A stretch of DNA of 64,000 bases. It comes from Sphingomonas_E sp042693015 (lineage in GTDB: Bacteria > Pseudomonadota > Alphaproteobacteria > Sphingomonadales > Sphingomonadaceae). Position numbers and translations under genes: made by a program. The notes beneath the pieces were generated by a model. The model made no database searches. It worked only from the letters and a program-made list of their open reading frames with translations, and was not told the DNA's origin. Numbering within the stretch: the first letter of the stretch is position 1; every line of letters starts with the position of its first letter. Location of the stretch: contig NZ_CP170544.1 in NCBI RefSeq assembly GCF_042693015.1, forward strand, positions 868,001 to 932,000. Direction: 5' to 3'. Positions 7,677 through 16,072 of the stretch are shown one piece after another.

Positions 7677-8884
7677 CAGAGCCCCACGGTCCGTAGCGCC
7701 CGATCGAGATCGTCGATCACGTCCTGCGGATCTTCCAGGCCGACGCTGAGACGCAGCATGCCTTCCTCGACACCCATCTCCGCGCGCACCTCGGCGGTCA
7801 GGCCGGCGTGGGTGGTGGAGCAGGGGTGGGTCATCAGCGAACGGGAGTCGCCGATATTGTTCGAGATATCGACGAGCTCGAGCGCGTCGAGCAGGCCGTG
7901 CGCCTGCGGGCGGCCACCGTCCAGATAAAGCGCGATGATCGTGCCGCCCGCACCCATCTGTTTCATTGCCAGATCGTACTGCGGATGGCTGGCGAGGCCT
8001 GGATAGAGCGTGCGAGGAACCCGTCTCTCGAGGAAGCTCGCGACCTTGAGCGCATTCTCGCTCTGGCGGCGGATGCGGAGATCGAGCGTTTCCAGGCCCT
8101 TCAGAACGACCCAGGCATTGAACGGCGAGAGCGTCGGCCCGGTGTTGCGGGTGAAGGCGAGCAGGGTGTTCTCGATGAATTCATGCGTGCCGCATACGGC
8201 GCCCGCCAGCACGCGGCCCTGGCCGTCCATCATCTTGGTGGCCGAATAAGCGACGATATCCGCGCCATAATCCATCGGCCGCTGCAGCAGCGGCGTGGCG
8301 AAGGCATTGTCGACGACAGTGGTAACGCCGGCGTCCTTGCCGATGCGACACACCGCCTCGAGATCGACGATGTCGAGCGTCGGGTTGGCGGGGGTCTCGA
8401 AGAAGAAGAGCTTGGTATTCGGGCGAATCGCCGCCTTCCACGCATCATTGTCGCGCGCGTCGATGATCGTGCTGGTGACGCCGAAGCGCGGCAGCAGCGT
8501 ATCGGTCAGCCAGCGGCAGGAACCGAAGGCGGCCCGGCCCGCAACGATATGATCGCCGGCACTGAGCTGGCAGAGAAGGGCGGCCGTCATCGCCGCCATG
8601 CCGCTGGCCATCGCGCGGCAGGCCTCGGCGCCTTCCAGAAGGGCGATGCGCTGTTCGAGCATCTCGACCGTCGGGTTCTGCAGGCGCGAATAGGTCATGC
8701 CCTGTTGTTCGCCGGCGAACCGGGCCGCCGCGTCGCCAGCGCAATCATAGGCATAGCCCGACGTCAGAAAGAGCGCCTCGCTGGTTTCGCCATAATGCGA
8801 GCGCGCGGTGCCGCCGCGAACGGCCTGGGTGGCCGGGCGCCAGCGCGAGGTGATGGAACGGTCCTGTCCGGTAAGCTTCTTCAT
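7676..8884 (-). CDS. metZ: O-succinylhomoserine sulfhydrylase
   Basis: 402 residues. A Cys/Met-metabolism PLP enzyme with the internal aldimine lysine in SATKMMDGQGR near residue 212, a feature that favours MetZ (SATK..DGQGR) over MetB (SATKY..GH). Also seen are FETPANPTLDIVDLEAV and SLMTHPCSTTHAGL. It makes homocysteine from O-succinylhomoserine and sulfide in methionine synthesis, in the cytoplasm. The ATG at 8884 is preferred over one nine codons upstream because conserved sequence begins there. The ribosome site is poor and sits next to a GCCCG...CGGGC hairpin. First gene of an operon with apaG and lysR. Confidence 0.9.
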   Translation of the reverse strand: MKKLTGQDRSITSRWRPATQAVRGGTARSHYGETSEALFLTSGYAYDCAGDAAARFAGEQQGMTYSRLQNPTVEMLEQRIALLEGAEACRAMASGMAAMTAALLCQLSAGDHIVAGRAAFGSCRWLTDTLLPRFGVTSTIIDARDNDAWKAAIRPNTKLFFFETPANPTLDIVDLEAVCRIGKDAGVTTVVDNAFATPLLQRPMDYGADIVAYSATKMMDGQGRVLAGAVCGTHEFIENTLLAFTRNTGPTLSPFNAWVVLKGLETLDLRIRRQSENALKVASFLERRVPRTLYPGLASHPQYDLAMKQMGAGGTIIALYLDGGRPQAHGLLDALELVDISNNIGDSRSLMTHPCSTTHAGLTAEVRAEMGVEEGMLRLSVGLEDPQDVIDDLDRALRTVGL

Positions 8885-8992
8885 GGCGCCCGCTTTGCGA
8901 CGGGCAGGCAATGTCCGTCAATCCACGAGTGCCGGGCTTGCATGGTGCGCCACCTCGAATATCTTGTTCTTCGAGACCGGGAGAAGGACATT

Positions 8993-9538
8993 ATGGCGAA
9001 GATTCAAGATATTCCGTTGAAGACGATTACGGGCGTCGATGCCTCGCTGGGCGATCATGCGGGAAAGGTGCTGCTCGTCGTCAATGTCGCGTCGAAATGC
9101 GGCCTGACGCCGCAATATGCGGGCCTCGAGACGGCCTACGAAAAATATAAGGATCAGGGATTCGCGGTGCTGGGATTCCCCGCCAATGATTTCGGCGCGC
9201 AGGAGCCGGGCACCAATGACGAGATCGCGGAATTCTGCGCGGCGACCTTCGGCGTCGATTTCCCGATGTTCGCCAAGATCGTCGTCAACGGGCCGGACCG
9301 GCATCCGCTCTACAAGGAATTGATCGCGGCCAAGCCCGATGCCGAAACGAGTGGGGAAGGATTCGAGGAGAAGCTTTCACGCTATGGCTTCAAGCGGGAA
9401 AACCCCACGGATATCCTATGGAACTTCGAGAAGTTTCTGATCGCGCGTGACGGCAATGTGGTCGCTCGTTTCACGCCGGAAATGACCCCGGAGAGTCCGG
9501 AGGTCAGTTCCGCCATCGAACGCGAACTCGCTAAGTGA
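8993..9538 (+). CDS. Glutathione peroxidase family protein
   Basis: 181 residues from the ATG at 8993, preceded by GGAGAAGGA. Cys36 in NVASKCGLT replaces the selenocysteine of animal enzymes, and the Gln (GFPANDFGAQEPG) and Trp (ILWNFEKFLI) of the catalytic tetrad are both present. A thioredoxin-fold peroxidase that reduces hydroperoxides with thioredoxin or glutathione; no signal peptide. A longer open frame runs in from 7808 but is only the antisense of metZ. Convergent with leuB, 16 bases apart. Confidence 0.9.
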   Translation: MAKIQDIPLKTITGVDASLGDHAGKVLLVVNVASKCGLTPQYAGLETAYEKYKDQGFAVLGFPANDFGAQEPGTNDEIAEFCAATFGVDFPMFAKIVVNGPDRHPLYKELIAAKPDAETSGEGFEEKLSRYGFKRENPTDILWNFEKFLIARDGNVVARFTPEMTPESPEVSSAIERELAK

Positions 9539-9554
9539 GTGAGGGCGGCGGCGC

Positions 9555-10598
9555 TTAAAGCGCCACCAGCACCGCGTCGCCCATTTGGGATGTGGACATG
9601 GCGCCGCCGAGGTCGGGCGAGCGGGCACCGCCGGCAAGCGCCTGAGCGACGGCGGCCTCGATGCGATCGGCTTCGGCCGGCTGGCCGAGCGAATAGCGCA
9701 GCATCATCGCGGCGGAGAGGATCGTCGCGAGCGGGTTGGCCTTGCCCTGGCCGGCGATATCGGGCGCGGAGCCGTGGATCGGTTCGTACAGACCCAGGTT
9801 TAGACTGTTGAGCGTGGCGGACGGCAGCATGCCGATCGATCCGGCGCACATAGAGGCTTGATCTGAAAGGATATCCCCGAAGAGATTGCCGGTGACGATG
9901 ACATCGAACTGACCCGGATTACGGACCAGCTGCATCGCGGCGTTGTCTACATACATGTGGCTCAATTCCACATCGGGATAGTCGGCCGAAATCTCGATCA
10001 CCACGTCGCGCCAGAGCTGCGAGGTTTCCAGCACATTGGCCTTGTCGACCGAGCAGAGCTTGCCGCGGCGGGCGCGCGCGGTTTCGAAGCCGACGCGGGC
10101 GATGCGGGCCACTTCGGCCTCGTTGTAGGACATGACGTCATAGCCTTCGCGCAGGCCATCGGCGGTTTTGCGATGGCCCTTCTCGCCGAAATAGACGTCG
10201 CCATTGGTTTCGCGGACGATGACGAGATCGATTGCGGCGGCGACTTCCGGCCGCAGCGCGGAGGCATCGGCCAGTTCCGGGAACAGCTTGGCCGGGCGAA
10301 GATTGGCAAACAGGCCGAGTTCCTTGCGCAGGCCGAGGATCGCCTGTTCCGGGCGCAGATGCCGTTCCAGCGCATCGCAATCGGGATCGCCCACCGCGCC
10401 GAACAGGATCGCATCGGCCTTGCGCGCGAGTTCCAGCGTCGCCGGCGGCAGCGGATGGCCCGCCGCCTTGTAGGCCGCGCCGCCCACGGGGGCTTCCTGG
10501 AAGGTCAGCAGGTCGCCGGTGACGGCACGCAGAACGCGGACGGCCTGTTCGGTGACTTCGGGGCCGATACCGTCGCCGGGCAGCAATGCGATGAGCAT
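9555..10598 (-). CDS. leuB: 3-isopropylmalate dehydrogenase
   Basis: 347 residues from the ATG at 10598, where the family begins (MLIALLPGDGIGPEV). Signature residues are LRPAKLFPELADAS, IVRETNGDVYFGEKG, CSVDKANVLETSQLW and GDILSDQASMCAGSIGMLPSA, the last being the metal and substrate region of the IPMDH/isocitrate dehydrogenase family. It performs the NAD-dependent oxidative decarboxylation in leucine synthesis. The open frame extends far upstream but without conserved sequence. leuC and leuD are not in the window. Confidence 0.95.
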   Translation of the reverse strand: MLIALLPGDGIGPEVTEQAVRVLRAVTGDLLTFQEAPVGGAAYKAAGHPLPPATLELARKADAILFGAVGDPDCDALERHLRPEQAILGLRKELGLFANLRPAKLFPELADASALRPEVAAAIDLVIVRETNGDVYFGEKGHRKTADGLREGYDVMSYNEAEVARIARVGFETARARRGKLCSVDKANVLETSQLWRDVVIEISADYPDVELSHMYVDNAAMQLVRNPGQFDVIVTGNLFGDILSDQASMCAGSIGMLPSATLNSLNLGLYEPIHGSAPDIAGQGKANPLATILSAAMMLRYSLGQPAEADRIEAAVAQALAGGARSPDLGGAMSTSQMGDAVLVAL

Positions 10599-10862
10599 GA
10601 ATGTTTCCCTTTCGTGATCGCGGCAGCCCATGCCGCCTGATTGCGCGCGACGGAAGCCCGAAATTGGCCGCGCGACATATTCGGGACCGGATCGGTCGCC
10701 CAAAGGAAGTGGCCCATTACGGGACGTTCCCGCACAAGCCCAGCGTATCGGGGGACAAGACACGGGCGTTCTGGTAGAAAATAGCCAGAGTCGCTGGAGT
10801 CGAAAGGGGTCGCACCCAAGGACTGCAATCTCCGTTGTTTGGGTGATTGGAGGGGGCGTTTC

Positions 10863-11714
10863 GTGAAGCAGTTGCTGGCCATCATGATGGCTGCGCCGAT
10901 TTTCTTCGGATCGGCGCATGCGACGGTGCTTTATGGCGTCGATAACGACAAGAATCTCATCAGCTTCGACAGTGCGGACCCGGCCACGACGCTGAGCGTG
11001 GTGCCGATCAGCGGCTTGACGGGCGGCCTGGAAGCGATCGACGTCCGCCCGCTGACCAACCAGCTCTACGGCCTGACGGACGATCTGCAACTCGTTCAGA
11101 TCGATCATCTGACCGGAGTCGCCACCACCATCAGCCCCGGGCCGCTGGCGCTGAGCGGCAACAGCTTCGGCTTCGATTTCAACCCGACGATCGATCGCAT
11201 CCGGGTGGTGACCGACACCGGCCATAATTATGTGCTGAACCCGCATACCGGCCAGATCCAGCTTGCCGCGACCGACCTTTCCTATGCCGTCGTCGATCCG
11301 AATTTCGGCGCGATTCCGGGCGTGACGGGATCGGCCTATACGCCGTCCAGCCTGGGCGAGCCGGGCACGACGACCCAGCTTTACGGCATCGACACGCTGA
11401 ACGACCTGCTGGTGAAGCAGGCCAATAATAGCGGGATATTGACGACGGTCGGCTCGATCGGTGTCGATCTGGCCGAAAGCAGCTTCGAGATCAGCTTCGA
11501 CGGCGAAGCCTTCGCGCTGGAGGATGAAAGCCTCTACAAGGTCGATCTGGCGACCGGCGCGCTGACGCTGCTGGGGCTTACCGATCGCACTCTATCGAGC
11601 CTGACGGCCTTTGCCGTGCCCGAGCCGACCGGTTGGGCAATGATGCTGGTGGGGTTCGCCGTGGTCGGCTTTTCGATCCGCCGCCGGGACAATCGATCGC
11701 GGCAGATGGTTTGA
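10863..11714 (+). CDS. DUF4394 protein with PEPxxWA-CTERM sorting signal
   Basis: 283 residues from a GTG at 10863 with GGAGGGGG just upstream. A signal peptide (QLLAIMMAAPIFFGSAHA) is followed by a DUF4394 beta-propeller-like body (LYGVDNDKNLISFDSADP, LEAIDVRPLTNQLYGL). The protein ends in VPEPTGWAMMLVGFAVVGF plus a basic SIRRR tail, a textbook PEPxxWA-CTERM signal: motif, membrane helix, basic cluster. Such proteins are processed by exosortase XrtA and exported in exopolysaccharide-forming bacteria. The PrsK/PrsR regulators of this system lie at 27.7-31.2 kb. No exosortase gene is in the window. Confidence 0.88.
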   Translation: MKQLLAIMMAAPIFFGSAHATVLYGVDNDKNLISFDSADPATTLSVVPISGLTGGLEAIDVRPLTNQLYGLTDDLQLVQIDHLTGVATTISPGPLALSGNSFGFDFNPTIDRIRVVTDTGHNYVLNPHTGQIQLAATDLSYAVVDPNFGAIPGVTGSAYTPSSLGEPGTTTQLYGIDTLNDLLVKQANNSGILTTVGSIGVDLAESSFEISFDGEAFALEDESLYKVDLATGALTLLGLTDRTLSSLTAFAVPEPTGWAMMLVGFAVVGFSIRRRDNRSRQMV

Positions 11715-11750
11715 GGCGCGGGCAGGGGCGCGCCGCTTCTCACCAACTTC

Positions 11751-11774
11751 GTCATTCCAGCGGAGGCCGGAACC
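11751..11774 (+). repeat. Single copy of the GTCATYCC...GCGGAGGC sphingomonad repeat
   Basis: The 24 bases match, with a few substitutions, the first arm of the larger repeat at 58055-58078 (GTCAT, CC, GCGGAGGC, GG, A, CC in the same order). It lies just after the PEPxxWA-CTERM gene. No clear second arm is visible here. Confidence 0.5.
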
Positions 11775-11802
11775 TCTTTCATTTCTGGTGATGAAGCACG
11801 GT

Positions 11803-12144
11803 TCAGACGTTTTCGAGCAATTCCCGAGGATCGAGATCGAGGCGGCGGATGCGCTCGGCGATGCGGGGCCATTCCTCGCTGATGAACGTGTCGCGTTCCG
11901 CCTTCAGCAGCCGCCGGGTGGCGCCTTCCGCGACGAACATGCCGACCCCACGCCGTACCGTGACCAGCCCGTCATCCTGAAAGCTCTGATAGGCCTTCGC
12001 GACGGTGAGCGGGTTGGCGCCATGGGCCGCGGCGAAAGCGCGGACCGAAGGCAGCGGATCGCCATCGGCATAGGTGCCGTCGAGAATCGCGGCCGCGATA
12101 TGATCGCGCAGGCGGAGATAGACGGGGCGGGCTTCCTGAGTCAT
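11803..12144 (-). CDS. GntR-family regulator, YtrA subfamily
   Basis: 113 residues. A GntR winged helix-turn-helix (VYLRLRDHIAAAILDGTYADGDPLPSVR, then GANPLTVAKAYQSFQDDGLVTVRRG) is followed by only a short helical tail, the hallmark of the YtrA subfamily, which has no large ligand domain. The ATG at 12144 is favoured because conserved sequence starts right after it. A perfect inverted repeat TGCTGTA-N4-TACAGCA lies 9 bases upstream and is the probable autoregulatory operator. The ABC transporter that often accompanies this subfamily is absent; the upstream neighbour is a nitroreductase. Confidence 0.85.
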   Translation of the reverse strand: MTQEARPVYLRLRDHIAAAILDGTYADGDPLPSVRAFAAAHGANPLTVAKAYQSFQDDGLVTVRRGVGMFVAEGATRRLLKAERDTFISEEWPRIAERIRRLDLDPRELLENV

Positions 12145-12152
12145 AGGCGTTA

Positions 12153-12170
12153 TGCTGTAATAATACAGCA
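12153..12170. promoter_or_regulatory. Operator-like inverted repeat before the GntR gene
   Basis: Perfect 7-bp arms TGCTGTA and TACAGCA separated by ATAA. It lies between the nitroreductase stop and the GntR start, where an autorepressor would bind. Confidence 0.6.
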
Positions 12171-12177
12171 CCGCGCG

Positions 12178-12789
12178 TCAAGCAAAGTCTGGTTGCCAAT
12201 CCGAAACGACCGCTTCGTATTCCGGGCGGGGGCGTTCCTCCAGCGGCCGCGACGGCGAGCCGATGAAGATGAAGCCCGCAATCCGCTCGTCCTTGGCGCC
12301 GAAAGCATCGCGCACGGCATCGGAATAAGCCGCCCAGCCGGTAAGCCAGCCGCCGACGAAACCGAGCGCATGGGTGGCCGCGAGCAGGTTCATGCACGCC
12401 GCGCCGACCGAAAGCTCCTGTTCCCACAAAGGGATGTGGCTGGCATGCGCGGGCTTCGACAGCGCGACGATCAGGGTGGGGGCCTGAAGGGCGAACTGGT
12501 CGATCGCTTCCAGCTCCAGCCGTCCGGCCTCGGGCTTGCCGTCGAGATAGGCACGGCGCAGCACCTCGCGGAAGGCTTCGCGCTGCTCGGCTGCCACGAC
12601 CACGAAGCGCCACGGGGCGAGCTTGCCATGGTCCGGCGTACGGGTGGCCACCTCCAATATCTGGCGAAGCTCAGCCGAATCGGGGCCGGGCGCGACCATG
12701 TCGCGGGGCTTGCCCGAGCGGCGCGAGGCGAGAAGGGCGATGGGGGAGGAGGCGTCGTTGAACATGGCGTGTTGCGGTAACAGCGTCAT
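12178..12789 (-). CDS. Nitroreductase family protein (YdjA-like)
   Basis: 203 residues. The FMN-binding N-terminal RRSGKPRDM and the block RTPDHGKLAPWRFVVV are characteristic of the small YdjA/TdsD branch of nitroreductases. GAACMNLLAATHALGFVGGWLTG is the second conserved block. It is expected to be a homodimeric, FMN-dependent oxidoreductase using NAD(P)H, but the substrate is unknown. The first of two possible ATG codons is used; the ribosome site is weak. It precedes the GntR gene on the same strand. Confidence 0.88.
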   Translation of the reverse strand: MTLLPQHAMFNDASSPIALLASRRSGKPRDMVAPGPDSAELRQILEVATRTPDHGKLAPWRFVVVAAEQREAFREVLRRAYLDGKPEAGRLELEAIDQFALQAPTLIVALSKPAHASHIPLWEQELSVGAACMNLLAATHALGFVGGWLTGWAAYSDAVRDAFGAKDERIAGFIFIGSPSRPLEERPRPEYEAVVSDWQPDFA

Positions 12790-12894
12790 CGTCGCGCAAC
12801 AATCTTCTTCACAGCGGAAATATCGGCGCTAGTCTGGCGGCCCATCCGGGTCGGGCCTCCAGCGCCCACCACCACATATTTGAAAGTGACCTTG

Positions 12895-14673
12895 ATGGTT
12901 CAACCCGCAGCCGATGCGACTCCGGAGCTGAGTTCGGCATCTGCCGGTCCGACATGGTTCGGCCACCCGCGCCAGTTGGCACGGCTTTTCACCACCGAAA
13001 TGTGGGAGCGGTTCGGCTTCTACGGCATGCGGGCGCTGCTGACGCTCTATCTGGCCGAGCATTTCCTGTTCAGCGATTCGACGACGACCGGCCTCTATGG
13101 CGGCTTCACCGCGCTCGTCTATCTGACGCCGCTGGTCGGCGGGTTGCTGGCGGATCGCTATCTGGGTTCTAAGCGATCGGTGAAGTTCGGCGCGATCCTG
13201 ATGTCGCTGGGCTATTTCACGCTTTGCTTCGGTGGCCAGACCGCGAAACCCTACGCCGTCATCGACGGCACGCGATACGAAGTGCAGGTCGACAAATCGA
13301 CCGAGGCCAAGCAGCAATATGTGATCGATGGCGACAAACGCCTGGCGATCAAGGGCAATGAGGACGGCACCGTCACCCTGACCGCGCCGGACGGGTCCGT
13401 CGCCCGCACCGTCGACAAGGGCAAGTTCGAGGCCGGCGGCGAGCGCAGCCATTTCTACACGATGGTGATGCTGATCGCACTCAGCATGGTCGCGGTGGGC
13501 AATGGCTTCTTCAAGCCCAACATCTCGACGATGGTCGGCACGCTCTATGCGGTGGGCGATCGCAGGCGGGATGCCGGTTTCACGATCTTCTACATGGGCA
13601 TCAATCTCGGATCGCTGTTTTCGCAGCTCCTTTGCCCTTGGCTGGCGGTCGCCGTCGGCTGGTGGGCGGGCTTCGGCCTCGCCGCGCTTGGCATGCTTTT
13701 CTCCTGGTCGCTGATCCAGTTCGATGGTGGCCGCCTCGCCGGATATGGCGAGCCGCCGCAGCGTTCGGGCAAGGACCGCTCGCTGATGATCTATGCGCTG
13801 TCGATCCTGGCTGTGCCGGTGGTCTGGTTCCTGTTCGTGAACCTGATGAATGCGCCGGCCGCGCAGGAGGGTTCCGGTATCGTCGGATATCTGTTGGCGC
13901 TGCCGCTGATGGGCAAGCTGCTGTTCGGCACCTTCATCATCGCCGTGCCGCTGATCCTGATCTGGTCCGCTCGCGTGGGCACCAAGGTCGAGTTCCAGAT
14001 GATGCTTGCGGCCTGCGTGCTGATCATCTTCAACGTTGTGTTCTGGACGTTGTTCGAGCAGGCCGGATCATCGCTGACCCTGTTCGCGAACCGTAACACC
14101 GATCTTTCCGTGTTCGGGCTGTTCACGATGACGGCGGGACAGACGCAGTTCTTCAATGCCTTCTTCATCGTCGCGCTGGCGCCATTTTTCAGCATCATGT
14201 GGACGGCGCTGGCGAAGCGGGGTTTCGAACCTTCCATTCCGGTGAAGTTCGGCGTCGCTCTGGCCGGTGTCGGCCTCGGCTTTCTCGCGCTTGTCTGGGG
14301 TGCGAATTATGTGGGCGCTGACTTCAAGGTCACGATCTGGTGGCTGGCCTTGCTCTACCTGATCCACTCGATGGCGGAGCTGTGCATTTCGCCGGTGGGC
14401 CTCAGCATGATCACCAAGCTTTCCATCGTTCGCATCGTCGGCATGATGATGGGGCTGTGGTTCCTGTCGATCTCGGTGGCGCAATATGTCGCCGGCATGG
14501 TCGCACAGGTGGCCAGCGTCGAGACCGTGGGCGGGCAGGTGACCAACCTCAAGGTCAGCCTCGACACCTATGTCGGCGTGTTCTGGACGATCGGGCTGGT
14601 CTCGATCGGGATCGGCATCCTGCTGGTCCTCCTTTCCCCAGTCATCAAGAAGTGGATGCACGGTGTTCAATAA
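12895..14673 (+). CDS. POT-family proton-coupled oligopeptide transporter with inserted domain
   Basis: 592 residues from the ATG at 12895; TTG and GTG codons upstream are also in frame. The POT signatures are present: EMWERFGFYGMRALLTLYL near residue 30 (the ExxERFxYY-like motif), then FYMGINLGSLFSQL and a C-terminal half of membrane helices including AELCISPVGLSM. Between two helices, at about residues 112-187, lies a soluble beta-rich insertion (VIDGTRYEVQVDK ... GDKRLAIKGNEDGTVTL) that shorter family members lack. It imports di- and tripeptides with protons. The downstream amidohydrolase gene overlaps its end by 11 bases, so transport and hydrolysis are probably coupled. Confidence 0.88.
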   Translation: MVQPAADATPELSSASAGPTWFGHPRQLARLFTTEMWERFGFYGMRALLTLYLAEHFLFSDSTTTGLYGGFTALVYLTPLVGGLLADRYLGSKRSVKFGAILMSLGYFTLCFGGQTAKPYAVIDGTRYEVQVDKSTEAKQQYVIDGDKRLAIKGNEDGTVTLTAPDGSVARTVDKGKFEAGGERSHFYTMVMLIALSMVAVGNGFFKPNISTMVGTLYAVGDRRRDAGFTIFYMGINLGSLFSQLLCPWLAVAVGWWAGFGLAALGMLFSWSLIQFDGGRLAGYGEPPQRSGKDRSLMIYALSILAVPVVWFLFVNLMNAPAAQEGSGIVGYLLALPLMGKLLFGTFIIAVPLILIWSARVGTKVEFQMMLAACVLIIFNVVFWTLFEQAGSSLTLFANRNTDLSVFGLFTMTAGQTQFFNAFFIVALAPFFSIMWTALAKRGFEPSIPVKFGVALAGVGLGFLALVWGANYVGADFKVTIWWLALLYLIHSMAELCISPVGLSMITKLSIVRIVGMMMGLWFLSISVAQYVAGMVAQVASVETVGGQVTNLKVSLDTYVGVFWTIGLVSIGIGILLVLLSPVIKKWMHGVQ

Positions 14674-16072
14674 GAGGTTCGCCATCGCGTTGATGGCGGG
14701 ATTGGCGACGGCGGCCTGCACGGCCGCCGAAAGCAAGCCGCGCACCGCATCTTCATCCAGCGCGCCGCGGGAATTGCCGTCGAAGGACCCGTTCCCTTCG
14801 ACCTATCGCGCCTATCCGGGGGTGCCGACGCTCGTCACCAACGTCACCATCTATGATGGCGAGGGCGGACGGATCGACAAGGGACAGGTGCTGTTCGCCG
14901 ACGGCAAGATCGTGGGCGTCGGCCAGACGGTCGAGGCGCCGCAGGGCGCGACCGTGATCGACGGCACCGGCAAGTGGGTGACGCCGGGTGTGATCGATAT
15001 TCACAGCCATCTCGGCGACTATCCCTCGCCGGGTGTGGCCGCGAATTCGGACGGCAATGAAGTGACATCGCCCGTGACTCCGCAGGTGTGGGCCGAGCAC
15101 AGCATCTGGCCGCAGGACCCGGGGTTCAGCCGCGCGCTCACCAATGGTGGGGTCACGACGCTGCAGATTCTGCCGGGGTCGGCGAACCTGTTCGGTGGCC
15201 GATCGGTGACGCTGAAGAATGTCTATGCGCGGACGATGCAGGGGATGAAGTTTCCCGGCGCGCCTTATGGCCTGAAGATGGCGTGCGGCGAGAACCCCAA
15301 GCGCGTCTATGGCGGCCGCAACCAGGCGCCGGGCACGCGTATGGGCAATATGGCGGTCGACCGGCAGACCTGGGCCAAGGCGCAGGACTATCGCCGCAAG
15401 TGGGACAAATATGAAAAGGACGGCGGCGAGGTGCCCTCGCGCGATCTCGCCATGGAGACGCTGGTGGGCGTGCTCAAGGGCGAAATCCTCGTCCAGAACC
15501 ACTGCTATCGCGCCGACGAGATGGCCAATGTGATCGATATGGCCCATGAGTTCGGATACAAGGTCGCGGCCTTCCACCATGCGGTCGAAAGCTACAAGAT
15601 CGCCGACCTGTTGAAGAAGGAAGGCATCTGCTCGGCGATGTGGGCGGACTGGTGGGGCTTCAAGATGGAGTCCTATGACGCCGTCACCGAGAATATCCCG
15701 CTGGTCCACAGCCAGGGCACCTGCGCGATCGTCCATTCGGACGACGCCAACGGCATCCAGCGGCTGAACCAGGAGGCCGCCAAGGCGCTGGCGGACGGCC
15801 GCCGCATTGGCATCGATATCCCCGACGAGGTGGCCTGGACCTGGCTGGCGATCAACCCGGCCAAGGCGATGGGCATCGCCGACAAGACCGGGAGCCTGAA
15901 GCCCGGCAAGATGGCCGATGTCGTGCTGTGGAACGGCAATCCGCTCAGCGTATACACGCGGCCCGAGAAGGTGTGGATCGACGGGGCGCTGTTGTATGAC
16001 GCGCTCGATCCCAAGCGTCGGCCGGTATCCGATTTCGAGCTGGGCCAGCCCGGCGAAGGAGATGTGAAGTGA
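14663..16072 (+). CDS. Amidohydrolase, putative lipoprotein, with intact metal-site motif
   Basis: 469 residues from a GTG at 14663 that overlaps the transporter by 11 bases. The leader LMAGLATAAC contains a lipobox-like Cys, suggesting a lipoprotein. The metal-binding HSH lies in TPGVIDIHSHLGDYPSP, with later candidates in ILVQNHCYRADE, VAAFHHAVESYKIADL and CAIVHSDDAN. The C-terminal NPAKAMGIADKTGSLKPGKMADVVLWNG is typical of imidazolonepropionase/prolidase-like amidohydrolases. It is expected to act on peptides or cyclic amides in the periplasm. Its stop overlaps the start of a second, degenerate amidohydrolase. Confidence 0.85.
   Translation: MFNKRFAIALMAGLATAACTAAESKPRTASSSSAPRELPSKDPFPSTYRAYPGVPTLVTNVTIYDGEGGRIDKGQVLFADGKIVGVGQTVEAPQGATVIDGTGKWVTPGVIDIHSHLGDYPSPGVAANSDGNEVTSPVTPQVWAEHSIWPQDPGFSRALTNGGVTTLQILPGSANLFGGRSVTLKNVYARTMQGMKFPGAPYGLKMACGENPKRVYGGRNQAPGTRMGNMAVDRQTWAKAQDYRRKWDKYEKDGGEVPSRDLAMETLVGVLKGEILVQNHCYRADEMANVIDMAHEFGYKVAAFHHAVESYKIADLLKKEGICSAMWADWWGFKMESYDAVTENIPLVHSQGTCAIVHSDDANGIQRLNQEAAKALADGRRIGIDIPDEVAWTWLAINPAKAMGIADKTGSLKPGKMADVVLWNGNPLSVYTRPEKVWIDGALLYDALDPKRRPVSDFELGQPGEGDVK

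Noticed and set aside
7808..8992. Long open frame running into the glutathione peroxidase gene
   Set aside because: It is the antisense of metZ; family sequence and ribosome site begin only at 8993.
8885..8992. SAM-II riboswitch upstream of metZ
   Set aside because: No match to the pseudoknot core could be seen.
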